Part shown: positions 15,250 to 25,265 of the stretch, piece by piece | Numbering within the stretch: position 1 is the first letter of the stretch | Layout: every line of letters begins with the position of its first letter | The notes under the pieces: generated by a model | Seen by the model: only the letters and a program-made list of their open reading frames with translations | Databases searched by the model: none | What the model was told of the DNA's origin: nothing | NCBI GenBank assembly: GCA_963739645.1 | Contig: CAVUBM010000106.1 | Location: forward strand, 1-64,000 | Reading direction: 5' to 3' | Source: JASHPR01 sp963739645 | GTDB lineage: Bacteria; Actinomycetota; Actinomycetes; Streptosporangiales; Streptosporangiaceae | Length of the DNA stretch: 64,000 nt | Program-made: the position numbers and the translations under genes

Positions 15250-17609
15250 TTACTGGCCTGAGTCCGGCGCGGCGATGAGTTCCAGGATGCGGGCGGGGGT
15301 AGGTGCTGCTCGTAGATCCGCACGCCGAAGGGCGAGAGCGCGTCCTCGATTGCGTTCACTACCGTGGGCGGCGCGACGATCATGCCACCCTCGCCCACGC
15401 CGCGGAAGTTGACGTCGGTGTCGAGCAGGCACGGTCTCGAGGTGCTCTATCTCGATGCGGGGAATGTCGCAGGCGGTCGGTAGCAGGTAGTCCATGAACG
15501 TGGCGACTGGCAGTTGCCGTCCTCGTCATACGCCGATCGCTCGAGCAGCACCGCGCCGATGCCCTGCGCGACGCCGCCCCGGATCTGGCCCTCGACGACG
15601 GCGGGGTTGATGAGCGCGCCGCAATCCTCAGCAACGACGTACCGCTCGACCTTCACGATGCCGGTCTCGGTGTCGACGTCGACGATGGCGCAGTGGCTGC
15701 CGCCGGACCATCCTCCTTCGCCGCCGTCGAACGTGGCCACGATCTCGAGATTGGCGTCCACGTCAGCGCCGAACTCGCCCGATGCCGCGCGCCGCGCGAC
15801 CTCGCCCACCGGGATGCCGCTCGCGGGGTCACCGCGCACAAAGACCTGGCCATCGGTGATCTCGAGGTCCTGAGCGCTGGCTTCCATCAGATGCGACGCG
15901 ACGTCGATTACCTTGGCCTTGAGCTGCCCGGGCGCCGTGCAGGGCCACGCCTCCGGTCATGGTGGCCGACCGGCTGCCGCCGGTCAGGCCGAACGGGACG
16001 ACGTCGGTGTCGCCGACGACGACGCGGACCTGCTCGAACGGCACGCCGAACTCGTCGGCGGCGATCTGCGCCAGGGTCGTCTGGTGGCTCTGGCCGTGCG
16101 GCATCTGGCCGGTGAACAGCACGACGATGCCGTCTTCCTCGAGCCGGCAGCCGCATCGACTCCAGGCTCATCGGCCCGCTGGGCTCACCCGGCTCGCGCG
16201 GGCCGGGAGCGGCCTCGATGAACGTGGCCACGCCGATGCCGAGGTAACGGCCCTGAGCTCGCGCTTCGGCCTGCCGCTCGCCGGAACGCGGGAAAGTCCA
16301 CAGAGCCTGGGCGATCCGCTCCAGCGACTCCCTGGTCGTGACGCCGACCAGCGGCGCGCCCGGTAACCATGACCAGCCGGCGGATCGGTGCGCGGGACGA
16401 CGTTACGCAGCCGGATCTCGAACGGGTCGAGGCCGAGGTCCTTCGCGATGAGATCGAGGACGCGTTCCCGTACGAACGTCTCCGACGCCCAGGGACCGCG
16501 GTAGGCGACATAGGTCGCCTTGTTGGTAACGGCTGCGGTGCGACTCGAAACCCAGGGCCGCGAGCTTGTACGGCCCCGGGAACATCGCCTCGACGATCGT
16601 CCGGGACCATCGCGCCCATGCCCGGGTATGCGCCGGCGTCGATGACCATCTTCACGTCCAGCCCGAGCAGGTCGCCGTCGTTGCTTACAGCCGCCCGGAC
16701 GTCGAAGCTCTCCTCGCGTGCCTGCCCCGATGTGGTGAGGTTCTCGCCGCGGTCCTCGACCCACTTGACCGGCTGGCCGACGGTACGCGACGCAGCCGCA
16801 ACCGCGAGCTCCTCCCGTGATGCGCCGATCTTCAGGCCGAACGAGCCGCCGATGTCCCCGGCCAGCACGCGCACCTTGTCATGCTCCAGCCCAAGGCGCA
16901 TGGCGACGGCAACCTTGGTGACGTGAACGCTCTGCGTCGCCGCGTGCACCGTCATGACACCCAGGTCGGGGTCGTAGCTCGCGACGCAGCCGCGTCCCTC
17001 CATCGGCACGTTCTGGTGGCGATGCACATCAATGTGGAACTCGGCTAACCCGGTCAGCATCAGCGAACGTGGCCGGGACGTCGCCGAAGTCGTTGCGTGA
17101 GCGCGGGCTGGCGATATTGTCACCCAGATTGGCGAACAGCGGCGGGCTGCCTGGGTCGAGCGCGAAGGACGCGTTCGTGACCGGAGGAAGGTCTTCGTAC
17201 TCCACCTGCCACGAGCTCGCAGCCATCCTCGGCGAGGTAACGGCTCTCGGCGATGATGACCGCCACGGGATCGCCCGCGAAACGCACCTTGTCGGTCGCG
17301 AGCAGGGTGAACTCCGGGGTGGGCCCCGCCCAGCCCATGAGAGCCATCAGCGCATCCGGCCCCGGGACCGTCATCGCTTCCAGGTCCGCTCCGGTGAACG
17401 CCGCGACGACTCCGGGCAGCTCCCGTGCCGCCGAGACATCGACCGAGAGCACGCGGGCGTGCGCCATCGGCGAGCGCACGAACGCGGCGTGCAGCATCCC
17501 CGGCAGCTTGATGTCGTCGACGTAACGGCCCGCTCCGGTCAGGATGCGCGGGTCCTCGCGAACGCTTGATGCTGGCGCCGGTGTACCGCTCAGCGGCAAT
17601 TGCTGTCAT
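15250..17609 (-). pseudogene. Mo-hydroxylase large subunit (coxL/xdhA-like), frameshifted
   Basis: Read leftward, successive frames give a nearly complete molybdopterin-binding subunit of the xanthine/CO dehydrogenase family: MTAIAAERYTGASIK, then REDPRILTGAGRYVDDIKLP, NVPMEGRGCVASYDP, AGDIGGSFGLK, the active-site loop region VAYRGPWASE, GQSHQTTLAQIAADEFGVP, and PPARILELIAA at the end. The intact protein would be about 780 residues. Breaks occur near 17,560, 17,225, 17,065, 16,625, 16,350, 15,945 and 15,500-15,420; at the first, removing one extra T restores the frame. The loop AYRGPW is neither the form-I (AYRCSFR) nor form-II (AYRGAGR) CO dehydrogenase motif, so the substrate is not CO by that criterion. 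GGAGG precedes the start, 14 nt after the small subunit stop. Confidence 0.8.
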
Positions 17610-17623
17610 GGCCGCCCCCTCCT

Positions 17624-17966
17624 TCAGCGCTCACGGTTGCGCCCGGCGGCCAGCAGGACGCCGTCGATGATGCTCTGGTAACCGGTGCACCGGCAGATGT
17701 TGCCGGACAGCGCCTCGCGGATCTGCTGCTCGTCGGCGTCAGGATGGTCGCTGAGGAACGCGGCCGCCTGCATGACCATCCCAGGCGTGCAGAAACCGCA
17801 CTGGAAACTGTGCGAATCCCACATCGCCTGCTGCAGCGTGCCCAGCTCGCCGTCAGGTGCCAGCCCTTCGATCGTCGTCACCTCGCTGCCGGCGGCCTGG
17901 ACCGCCAGCATCAGGCACGAACGCACCGCCCGGCCGTCGACGATGACCGTGCACGCACCGCAGGCC
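17624..17966 (-). pseudogene. Mo-hydroxylase small [2Fe-2S] subunit (coxS-like), 5' truncated
   Basis: What remains is CGACTVIVDGRAVRSCLMLA, the end of the plant-ferredoxin-type cluster, and the C-terminal [2Fe-2S] domain with CGFCTPGM and NICRCTGYQSIIDG. These subunits are normally about 160 residues. The first 45-50, including the first Cys motif (usually CxxGxCGxC), are missing because the upstream gene is fused directly to the second half of the motif. The gene lies between the FAD subunit and the large subunit in the standard M-S-L order. Confidence 0.8.
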
Positions 17967-18807
17967 GCGGCGCACCAACGCGGCCGCGATCTTCTTGCGG
18001 TACTCCGCTGACCCGTGCAGGTCGGCAGGCGGGTCGACATTGGCGGTCGCACGGCGGGCTGCCTCATCGAACAACTCGGCCGACGGCCGCTGGCCGACCA
18101 GGAGATCCTGGGACCGCGCCGGCCGCCCGGAGCGGCACATCAGGGACATGCCCGGCAAACGCCAGCCGGGCGTCGCTGATCACGCCATCGGAAAGCGTCA
18201 GTGATGCCGCCAGGCCAACCATGGCGAAGTCACCGTGGCGGCGGGCGACCTCCTGGAAGCTGATCCCCGTGCCCCGTGTGCGGCCGGGAAGCGCACCTCA
18301 GTGAGGAGCTCGTCGGGACGGCGTGACGTCGTGAGGTACCCCTCGAACCACTCCGCCGCCGGGACAACCCGCTCGCCCGACGGGCCGCGCACCACGAACT
18401 CGGCGTCGAGCGCCCGGGCAACGGCCGGCAGCTCAGCCGCCGGATCGGCATGCGCGAGGCTGCCTCCTATGGTGCCGCGGTTGCGGATGGCCTCATGACC
18501 GATCAACGGCAACGCAGCCGCCAGCAACGGCACCGCGTCAGCGACGGTCCCGGATTCCTCGGCAACGTACTCCCGCGTCATCGGCGCCGACCGCCACCCA
18601 GCCGTCGGTCCGCGGACACCCCGGCCAGTTCAGCTACGCCGTTGATGTCGACGAGCACCGCCGGACGGGCCAGCCGCAGCGCCAGCAACGGGATCAGGCT
18701 CTGACCGCCCGGCGAGAACGCTCGCAGTCGTCCTGATGCTCAGCCAGCAAGTCGACGGCCTCGGAAACCGTTTCAGGCGCCTCATAATCAACGGGAGGCA
18801 GTTTCAT
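17966..18807 (-). pseudogene. Mo-hydroxylase FAD-binding medium subunit (coxM-like), frameshifted
   Basis: The start at 18807 (MKLPPVDYEAPETVSEAVDL) follows a GGGAGG ribosome-binding site. After frame breaks at about 18,705 and 18,600 the protein continues as MTREYVAEESGTVADAVPLL, then the FAD-binding motif AIRNRGTIGGSLAHADPAAE, and EARRATANVDPPADLHGSAE, YRKKIAAALVRR at the C-terminus. The last residues run without a stop into the small subunit, so the 3' end and the 5' end of coxS are deleted. About 290 residues would be normal. The medium subunit passes electrons from the Fe-S subunit to FAD. The 195 bp upstream (18,808-19,002) should hold the operon promoter; I see no clear one. Confidence 0.8.
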
Positions 18808-19002
18808 CGGCGGCCCTTCGATCCGGCAGGGACGTTCATAGCATGGCAGGCTCACTCAGATTGCCTGACAACTATGGCGGCGGCAACCACGGTCGCTAGC
18901 GCTGCGCCCGGCTGGCGCCAGCTACGCTCAACGGGCCCGGTGCACACCCGGCACGCGCCCTAGCCATGACCCGCTCACGTCTTAAGAGCCGGGCGGCTGC
19001 GG

Positions 19003-19617
19003 TCACGCCCTGATGGCCCGGCCCTCGAACGTGTACCCGAGCGGCTTCGGGCCTTCCAGGTAGTAGGTCGTGAGCCCGGCCAGCTCAAGACCGCTGCCGT
19101 CGAGGAGCCGGTCGATCGGCCGGTTGAGATGGCAGCCCCCGGCCAGCCGGCGCTGCAGCGGCGTCAGCCGGTCCTGCCAGCGGGCCACCCGGGCATCGGG
19201 CGAGAGACCGTGCTCCACGAAATGAAGCGAGCCTCCCGGGCGCAGCACCCGGCGCACTTCACCGAGGGCACGCTCAACGTCGGGGATGGTGCACAGCGTC
19301 CAGGTCGACACCACATGGTCGACGCTGGCCGGCTCCAGCGGCAGGGCCTGCCCGTCGAGCCCGATGTACTCGACCGGCACCGCGCTCGCCGCCACCCGGT
19401 CCGCAGCCAGGCGGCGGCCCAGGGTCGCCGGGTCGACCGCCCGCACCCGGGTGACGGCCGGCGGGTAGTGCCGGGCGTTGAGGCCCGACCCGAACCCGAT
19501 CTCCAGGACCTCGCCGTCGAGCCCGGCGCACACGCGGTCCCGGATCGGCAGGAGATCGCGGCGGTTCATGACCCTGTTGGTGATCCGTGGCAGAACCCGG
19601 TCCTGGTAGATCCCCAT
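19003..19617 (-). CDS. Class I SAM-dependent methyltransferase (UbiE/METTL7-like)
   Basis: This 204-residue protein has the SAM motif EVLEIGFGSGLNARHYPP at about residues 36-53, an acidic loop (RAVDPAT), DHVVSTWTLCTIPDVERAL, and LRPGGSLHFVEHG, the pattern of UbiE/METTL7-type methyltransferases. The C-terminal half ends with YYLEGPKPLGYTFEGRA, also conserved in this group. The stop is 3 bp past the LysR gene end, on the same strand, so it may share that transcript. The substrate is unknown. Confidence 0.85.
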   Translation of the reverse strand: MGIYQDRVLPRITNRVMNRRDLLPIRDRVCAGLDGEVLEIGFGSGLNARHYPPAVTRVRAVDPATLGRRLAADRVAASAVPVEYIGLDGQALPLEPASVDHVVSTWTLCTIPDVERALGEVRRVLRPGGSLHFVEHGLSPDARVARWQDRLTPLQRRLAGGCHLNRPIDRLLDGSGLELAGLTTYYLEGPKPLGYTFEGRAIRA

Positions 19618-19620
19618 GCG

Positions 19621-20577
19621 CTAAGTATTGCCCGGCCGACTCGGTAGGGCCGGGCTCCGGCTCAGCCGCTCGGCGGCCGCGTCCAGCGCGGCCAGGATCA
19701 CCGCCACCGACGGCCTGCGCACGCTGGACGCCCGGGCCACCGCGTACACGTCGCGCGCCTCGGCCGAGCCGGGGAGGTCACGCACCGCCACCCGGCCGCC
19801 CACGGTCAGCGTGAGCCGGGGCAATGCGGCGATCCCGATGCCGCGCGCGACCAGGCTGAGGATCGTGGACAGGCCCTCGAACTCCCACGGGGCCGGGGGC
19901 ATCCCGCCGGTGCTCGCCAGCAGCCGGTCCGTGGCCCGCCGGGACGGCTCGTCGGTCGGCGCGGCCAGCCACGGCTCGTTACGCAGTTCGTTCAGGTCAA
20001 CCGGCCGGGCCAGGTCGGCGGCGGGGTGACCGCGCGGGACGACCAGCATCAGCGGGTCCCGGATCAGGTGGTAGAACCGCAGCACCCCGGTATTCCCGGC
20101 GCTGCCCCCGGACTCCGCGCTGGCCAGCCGGCCCGACCAGTCGGCCACCAGGGCCACGTCCACCTCGCCGGTCCGGACCAGCCGCAGGCCCTCCTCCAGC
20201 GGCGTCTCCCGCAGCAGCAGGGTCAGGCCGGGGTGGGCCCGCACCCGGCGGACCAGTGCCGGGCCGAACGCCACCGCCGCGGTGGGGAAGGCGGCGACCG
20301 TCACCCGGCCGACCGGGCCGGCCTCGGACAGATCGGACTCGGCCGCCTCGATCATGGCGAGGATCCGCTCGGCGTGCTCGGCGAGCCGCCGTCCCGCGTC
20401 GGTCAGCTCGGCGGCGCGGGCGGTGCGGTCCAGCAGCACCGCCCCGGCCTCCCGCTCCAGCGCGGCCAGCTGCTGCGACACCGCGGACGGCGTGTAGCCC
20501 AGGGCGGCCGCGGTGGCCGCGATGGTGCCGCGCTCGGCGAATTCCCTGAGCATCCGCAGCCGGTGCGTGTCGAGCAT
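19621..20577 (-). CDS. LysR-family transcriptional regulator
   Basis: This 318-residue protein has an N-terminal winged helix (LREFAERGTIAATAAALGYT, PSAVSQQLAALEREAG) typical of actinobacterial LysR regulators and a periplasmic-binding-like effector domain from residue 90 (RVTVAAFPTAAVAFGPALV). It is divergent from the aminotransferase gene across 156 bp, the classical arrangement for a LysR protein controlling its neighbour. It is co-oriented with the methyltransferase just downstream. The effector is unknown. Confidence 0.92.
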   Translation of the reverse strand: MLDTHRLRMLREFAERGTIAATAAALGYTPSAVSQQLAALEREAGAVLLDRTARAAELTDAGRRLAEHAERILAMIEAAESDLSEAGPVGRVTVAAFPTAAVAFGPALVRRVRAHPGLTLLLRETPLEEGLRLVRTGEVDVALVADWSGRLASAESGGSAGNTGVLRFYHLIRDPLMLVVPRGHPAADLARPVDLNELRNEPWLAAPTDEPSRRATDRLLASTGGMPPAPWEFEGLSTILSLVARGIGIAALPRLTLTVGGRVAVRDLPGSAEARDVYAVARASSVRRPSVAVILAALDAAAERLSRSPALPSRPGNT

Positions 20578-20733
20578 AAGTTAAGCTTACTGTCTGCCAC
20601 AGAGATGCGCGCTTGTGCTAATGCTTGGAAGCATCCATGCTGGTGACGGAGCGCAACAGATTGCGTTTGCGACGCCGGTTGATCACCCCCCGGGTCGCGT
20701 CTCCCCCAACCCCCGCCGCTTGGAGTTCTCCTT

Positions 20734-22128
20734 ATGCCGTTCGCCGGAACTGCGACGCCGGCCGAAGTTACCCACCCCCTGCCCGCCCCGAAGGCCGTGG
20801 TGCTGACCGCGCCGCCCGCTCCTCCGGCCCCGCCCGCTCCTCCGGCCCCGCCCGCTCTGCCCGCGCGCACCGAGGCCATGCCGGTCTCGGCCACCCTGGC
20901 CGCGAACGAGGCGCTGGCCGCCCGCCGCCGCCGCGGGCAGCCGGTGCTGCCGCTGGCGTTCGGCGAGGCCGGGCTGCCCGCCCCGCCCGCGCTGCGCGAG
21001 GCGCTGGCCGCGGCCACCGCGAGCAACGGCTACGGCCCGGTGGCCGGGAGCGACGCGCTGCGCGCGGCCGCCGCCGGGTACTGGCAGCGGCGGGGGCTGC
21101 CGACCGACCCGGGCTCGGTGGTCTGCGGTCCTGGCAGCAAGCCGCTGCTGTTCGGCCTGCTGCTGGCGGTGGGCGCGGACGTGGCGGTGCCCCGGCCCAG
21201 CTGGGTCAGCTACGCGGCACAGGCCAGCCTGATCGGCGTCCGCCCGCACTTCGTCCCGGCCGCGCCCGGCGAGGGCGGCATCTGCGACCCGGAGGCACTC
21301 GGCGCGGCGGTCCGGGCGGCCCGGGCCGCGGGGCGGGACATCCGGTCGGTGGTCGTCACGCTGCCGGACAACCCGACCGGCCGGCTGCCCCGGCCCGCCA
21401 CGGTCAAGGCGTTCTGCGCGGTGGCCGCCGAGTACGGCCTGATCATCATCTCCGACGAGATCTACCGGGACCTGGTGCACGACCCCGCCACCCCGGTGCT
21501 GAGCCCCGCGGCCGTGGCCCCGGAGCGGACCGTGGTCACCACGGCGCTGAGCAAGACCTTCGCGCTCGGCGGCTGGCGCCTCGGCGCGGCCCGGATGCCC
21601 GACGGGCCCCTGGGCCGGTGGCTGCGCAGCCAGCTGCTCGGTATCGGCAGTGAGATCTGGTCGGCCCCCGCCGCCCCGATACAGCAGGCTGCGGCCGTAG
21701 CGTTCAAGGAATCTGAAGAGATTGCCGTACGCGTCTCACGCAGCCGCTCCTTGCACGCCGCGGTCTCCCGCGCCGTGGCCGGTACCTGTGCCGCCGCCGG
21801 GCTTGAGGTGCCGCCGCCGCAGGCGGCGTTCTACGTCTACCCGGACTTCGAGCCGTGGCGCGCTCACCTGGCCCGCCGCCATGGCGTCACCACCGGCGCC
21901 GCACTGGCCGGGCTGCTGCTGGAGCGCTACGGCGCGGGGACCCTGCCCGGCAGCGCGTTCGGCGAGCGCCCGCAGGCGCTGCGGCTGCGGCTGGCCACCG
22001 GGTCGCTGTACGGGGACACCGAGGCCCGGCAGGAGGAGGCCCTGGCCGCGCCGGACCCGCTGGCGCTGCCGTGGATCGCGGCGCACATCGCCCGGCTCCA
22101 GGAGATCCTGGCCGACCTGTCACCCTGA
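20734..22128 (+). CDS. Pyridoxal-phosphate aminotransferase, class I/II
   Basis: This 464-residue protein is an aspartate-aminotransferase-fold enzyme: NGYGPVAGSDALRAAAAGYW, the substrate-binding VTLPDNPTGRLP, the PLP-contacting IIISDEIYRDLVHD, the Schiff-base lysine in TTALSKTFALGGWRLG, and a conserved Arg in LRLRLATGSLYG. The amino donor and product cannot be told. The ATG at 20734 has GGAG 8 nt upstream; a second start at 20878 (MPVSATLAANEALA) corresponds to the usual family N-terminus and would drop a Pro/Ala repeat leader. It is divergently paired with the LysR gene, its likely regulator. Confidence 0.88.
   Translation: MPFAGTATPAEVTHPLPAPKAVVLTAPPAPPAPPAPPAPPALPARTEAMPVSATLAANEALAARRRRGQPVLPLAFGEAGLPAPPALREALAAATASNGYGPVAGSDALRAAAAGYWQRRGLPTDPGSVVCGPGSKPLLFGLLLAVGADVAVPRPSWVSYAAQASLIGVRPHFVPAAPGEGGICDPEALGAAVRAARAAGRDIRSVVVTLPDNPTGRLPRPATVKAFCAVAAEYGLIIISDEIYRDLVHDPATPVLSPAAVAPERTVVTTALSKTFALGGWRLGAARMPDGPLGRWLRSQLLGIGSEIWSAPAAPIQQAAAVAFKESEEIAVRVSRSRSLHAAVSRAVAGTCAAAGLEVPPPQAAFYVYPDFEPWRAHLARRHGVTTGAALAGLLLERYGAGTLPGSAFGERPQALRLRLATGSLYGDTEARQEEALAAPDPLALPWIAAHIARLQEILADLSP
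20814..20856. repeat. 18-bp tandem repeat coding for Pro/Ala
   Basis: The unit GCCCGCTCCTCCGGCCCC occurs twice in full and once in part, producing an APPAPP-type stretch at the N-terminus of the aminotransferase. Its presence before the usual family start suggests either a non-structured extension or that translation really starts at 20878. Confidence 0.8.
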
Positions 22129-22172
22129 CCACGGGTCTGCCTGACCACGGGTCTGGATCGTCACACACCTCC

Positions 22173-22198
22173 CTGCGGTAGGTGTTCACCTACCGCAG
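22173..22198 (+). terminator. Perfect 11-bp hairpin after the aminotransferase
   Basis: CTGCGGTAGGT and ACCTACCGCAG flank a GTTC loop, 45 bp after the aminotransferase stop and about 95 bp before the sensor kinase. No T-run follows, so it could be an actinobacterial-type terminator or an operator. A short direct repeat (CCTGACCACGGGTCTG) lies just before it. Confidence 0.5.
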
Positions 22199-22291
22199 GA
22201 GTGGGCGTCGGCCCATGGCGTGGCCTGTGCCGCTCCGCCACCATGGAGGGCAATCGGCGGCCAGCCGATCGCGGCACGGCAGGAGCCCGGC

Positions 22292-23860
22292 ATGGTGAAA
22301 TCGACGATTCTCATCGCGGCCTACGCCGCGGCCTGCATCTGGCTGAGCGTCCGCCGGATGGAGGCTGCTGGCCTGGGCCCGAAGACCCCGCGGGGGCGCC
22401 TTCGGGAGCTGGGCTGGGGCCTCGCCCTGCTGGCCCTGACCATCAGCCTGTTCGGGCTGACCGGGACCAGCCATTGGCTGGCGCTCGTCGCGATGCTGAT
22501 CGCGGGGCTGGTGCTCGTGCTGGCCCCGAAGCAGGCCGCCTGGCTGGTGGCGGTGGCCCTCATCGCGCTCGGGCTGTATGGCTTCTGGCTGGTCAGGGCG
22601 TTCGGGCGCGGCCAGGTGTACCAGGTGCTCTACGGCATCGTGCTGGCCGGCGCCGGATCGCTACCGGACCGAGTTCCTGCTGCCGCAGGCTTACGTGTTC
22701 CTGGCCGTGGGCTATGGCTGCTCTGGCGGACGGTCGGCCTGGCAATCCCGCCTGGTCAAGGCGCTGCTCGGGCCGCGCGCCACGGTGGCGCCTGCTGCTG
22801 CTGCCTGTGGCGGCGCTGGCCGTCGAGCTGCTCGGCCCGAACCTACGGGTTCAGCCCGAGCTGGTGGAGCCTCTTCTGGAACGCGGTGGCAGTGGCGATC
22901 GTGCTGGTCCTGGTAATCCGCGCCCCGGCGGCTGCAGCGGACCTGGCCGCGGCCGGGCTGATGGCCCTTGGGACGTACGGGATCGTGCTCGCCCTGTTCT
23001 GGCCCCGCTACGCTCCGGATGCCTCGTACTACGGCGGGCTGAGATTCGGCGCCGTGCTGGTCGACAACGGGAGCTGGGCCGCGGCGGCCGGCGCCGAGGG
23101 AGCGCTGCTGCTGGCCTTCGGGCTGTGGCTGGCGCCCCGCACGATCATCGCGCACTCACGGGTACTGCTGCGGCCGGAACCCGACGCGGAGCTGGCCGGC
23201 CGGGTGGAGCAGCTGACCCAGACCCGGGCCGACGCGGTGGACAGCGCCGCCGCCGAGCTGCGGCGGGCTGGAGCGGGACCTGCACGACGGGGCGCAGGCC
23301 CGGCTGGTCGCCCTCGGCATGAGCCTGCGGGCCGCCGAGCGCCTGATCCCGACCAGCCCGCAGGCCGCGGTCGCGCTGGTGGCCGAGGCCAGGGAAGCCT
23401 CGTCCCAAGGCGCTCGACGAGCTGCGCAACCTGGTCCGCGGCATCTACCCGCCGGTGCTGGCCGACCGCGGCCTGGCCGACGCGGTCCGGGCGCTGGCCC
23501 TGGACACGCCGCTGCGCACCGAGACCGACGTCGACCTGCCCGGGCGGCTCGACCCGCCGGTCGAGTCCGCGTGCTACTTCGCGGTCGCCGAGGCGCTCAC
23601 CAACGCGGTCAAGCACTCCGGCGCCCGCCAGGCCCAGGTCCGGATCCGGCACGCCCGCGGCATGCTCCGCGTCGACGGTCATCGACGACGGCGTGCGGCG
23701 GCGCCGACCCGGCCCGGGGCACCGGGCTGGCCGGGATCGAGCGGCGGCTCGGTACATTCGACGGCAGTCCTGGCCGTGAGCAGCCCGCCCGGCGGGCCGA
23801 CCATCGATCGCCATCGAGGTGCCATGCGCGTTGTCCTCGCCGAGGATCTCTTCCTGCTGA
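22292..23860 (+). CDS. Sensor histidine kinase (NarL-partner type), frameshifted as sequenced
   Basis: The start ATG at 22292 has AGGAG 6 nt upstream. The N-terminal half is a membrane domain of several spans (TILIAAYAAACIWLSV, LALLALTISLFGLTG and others). After frame breaks come the HisKA_3 dimerisation helix (LERDLHDGAQARLVALGMSL) with the phospho-accepting His, and the HATPase region (AEALTNAVKHSGA, VIDDGVGGADPARGTGLAGI). Breaks lie at about 22,660-22,840, 23,270, 23,405, 23,677, 23,692 and 23,760-23,815; removing one base at 23,270 (G), 23,405 (C) and 23,677 (G) restores the frame. The frame then ends at 23,860, overlapping the response regulator by about 37 bp. Together they form a two-component system of unknown stimulus. 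Confidence 0.75.
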
Positions 23861-24474
23861 GAGACGGGCTGATCCGGCTGCTCGAGGCGCACGACTTCGA
23901 CGTGATCGCGGCCGTCGGTCGAGCGCGCACCTGACCTGCTGCAGGCGCTGCTCGACGCAGCGGCCCGACGTCGCGGTGATCGACGTCCGGCTGCCGCCGA
24001 CGTTCACCGACGACGGCCTGCGCGTCGCGCTCGAGGCCCGGCGCCAGGTCCCCGGCCTGCCGGTGCTGGTGCTGTCCCAGTACGTCGAGCAGCTCTACGC
24101 CCGCGAGCTGCTGTCCGACCAGGCGGGCGGCGTCGGCTACCTGCTCAAGGACCGGGTGTTCAGCGACGAGGCGTTCGTCGAGGCGCTCCGCACGGTGGCG
24201 GCCGGCGGCACGGTGATCGACCCCGAGGTGATCGCCAAGCTGCTGCGCCGGCGGCCGCCGACGAGCCGATCACCCGCGCTGTCGCCCCGGGAGCGCGAGG
24301 TGCTCGAGCTGATGGCCGAGGGCCGCTCGAACGCCGCGATCGCGCAGCGGCTGTTCATCTCGGAGAAGGCGGTCAGCAAGCACAGCACGAGCATCTTCGC
24401 TCAAGCTCGGCCTGGAGCCGTCCGACGACGACAACCGCCGCGTCCTCGCCGTGCTGGCCTACCTGAACTCCTGA
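23824..24474 (+). CDS. NarL/FixJ-type response regulator, frameshifted as sequenced
   Basis: The receiver domain begins VVLAEDLFLLRDGLIRLLEA, continues with the phospho-acceptor in VAVIDVRLPPTFTDDG and the conserved Lys in YLLKDRVFSDEAFVEAL. The C-terminal LuxR helix-turn-helix is LSPREREVLELMAEGRSNAA with SEKAVSKHSTSIFA. Three one-base disruptions (about 23,922, 23,957 and 24,402) split it; deleting a G at the second and a T at the third restores KLGLEPSDDDNRRVLAVLAY before the stop at 24,474. It overlaps the kinase gene and is its cognate regulator. Confidence 0.78.
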
Positions 24475-24757
24475 GCCCGCCTGAAGCGCCTGATACCGGC
24501 CGGAACTCCTGATACCGGCTCATTGCTCTGAAGCCCAGCAGAATCTCGACGCGGCCAGTGACTCTCCCGGCCGGCCGCGTACCGTTAAATCGGACCCGGG
24601 GGCGATGTCTTCCGAAGAGCCGGCCACAGAGGGCGCAAGCCGGCCACCCTTGCTGGGCCAGGCCCAGCCGCTGAGGTTCCCTCCTCGACCCTCCCGGGTC
24701 CGCCAATTTTCGGCCTAGCCGCTCCCCCGCACCGGGGCGGCGCCGTCTTGCATGAGC
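24475..24757. other. Intergenic region
   Basis: There is no supported gene. A 38-codon plus-strand frame beginning near 24,605 has neither a ribosome-binding site nor recognisable content. I see no terminator with a T-run. Confidence 0.4.
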
Positions 24758-25120
24758 TCACGCAGTTCCGGGGCGGTGTCGCGGTGAGAATCGTGGTCGG
24801 TCGTCGTTCCGGCTCGCGCTCCAGACACCGTCGCGCAGGGCGATGACGTAGCCCTGCCACTGACACCGCAGCTGGAACAGAGCGGTGGCCTCTTCGCCGG
24901 TCACCGGATGCCGCCGGGCCAGCGCCAGCCCGTTGCCGGGGCGGGCCGGGCGGGAGGCGATTAACTCCTGGCAGATGGCGGTTAGCTCGTCCAGGAGCGG
25001 CTGGAGCCGCGCGGGCTGGATGTGCTCGCGCATGTGCGGTAGCCCGTGGAAGGTGTGCAGCGGCCCGTCGGGTGTGTCGACGGTGTAGGTGACGGCGATG
25101 CGGCTGATCTTTCCCGGCAT
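24758..25120 (-). CDS. Hypothetical protein, GntR-associated
   Basis: The start at 25120 (MPGKISRIAVTYTVDTPDGP) is backed by a GGGAGG site; a longer reading to 25168 is less likely. The 120-residue product has an N-terminal beta-rich part and a helix (LQPLLDELTAICQELIASRP). The last 25 residues are Arg/Pro-rich and may be out of frame. I do not recognise the family. It is divergent from a small GntR regulator, with an inverted repeat in the shared intergenic region, so it may be that regulator's target. Confidence 0.5.
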   Translation of the reverse strand: MPGKISRIAVTYTVDTPDGPLHTFHGLPHMREHIQPARLQPLLDELTAICQELIASRPARPGNGLALARRHPVTGEEATALFQLRCQWQGYVIALRDGVWSASRNDDRPRFSPRHRPGTA

Positions 25121-25213
25121 GAGGCCTCCCGAGCGCAGGCAGGATCGGGGACCACGGCGGTCCGGCACAACTCAGTCCGCTGTCTCCGCCAGTGTATAGC
25201 GGCATAGCGCACT

Positions 25214-25265
25214 ATAGAGCGGTAGGCTGCGTCTCTGACATTTATGCTGCTCATCACCGCTCTAT
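25214..25265. promoter_or_regulatory. Inverted repeat in the GntR/hypothetical intergenic region
   Basis: ATAGAGCGGT (25214-25223) and its exact complement ACCGCTCTAT (25256-25265) are 32 bp apart. The right arm runs into the ATG of the GntR gene at 25264. A regulator bound there would block its own translation or transcription start, so this is a candidate autoregulatory operator. Confidence 0.45.
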
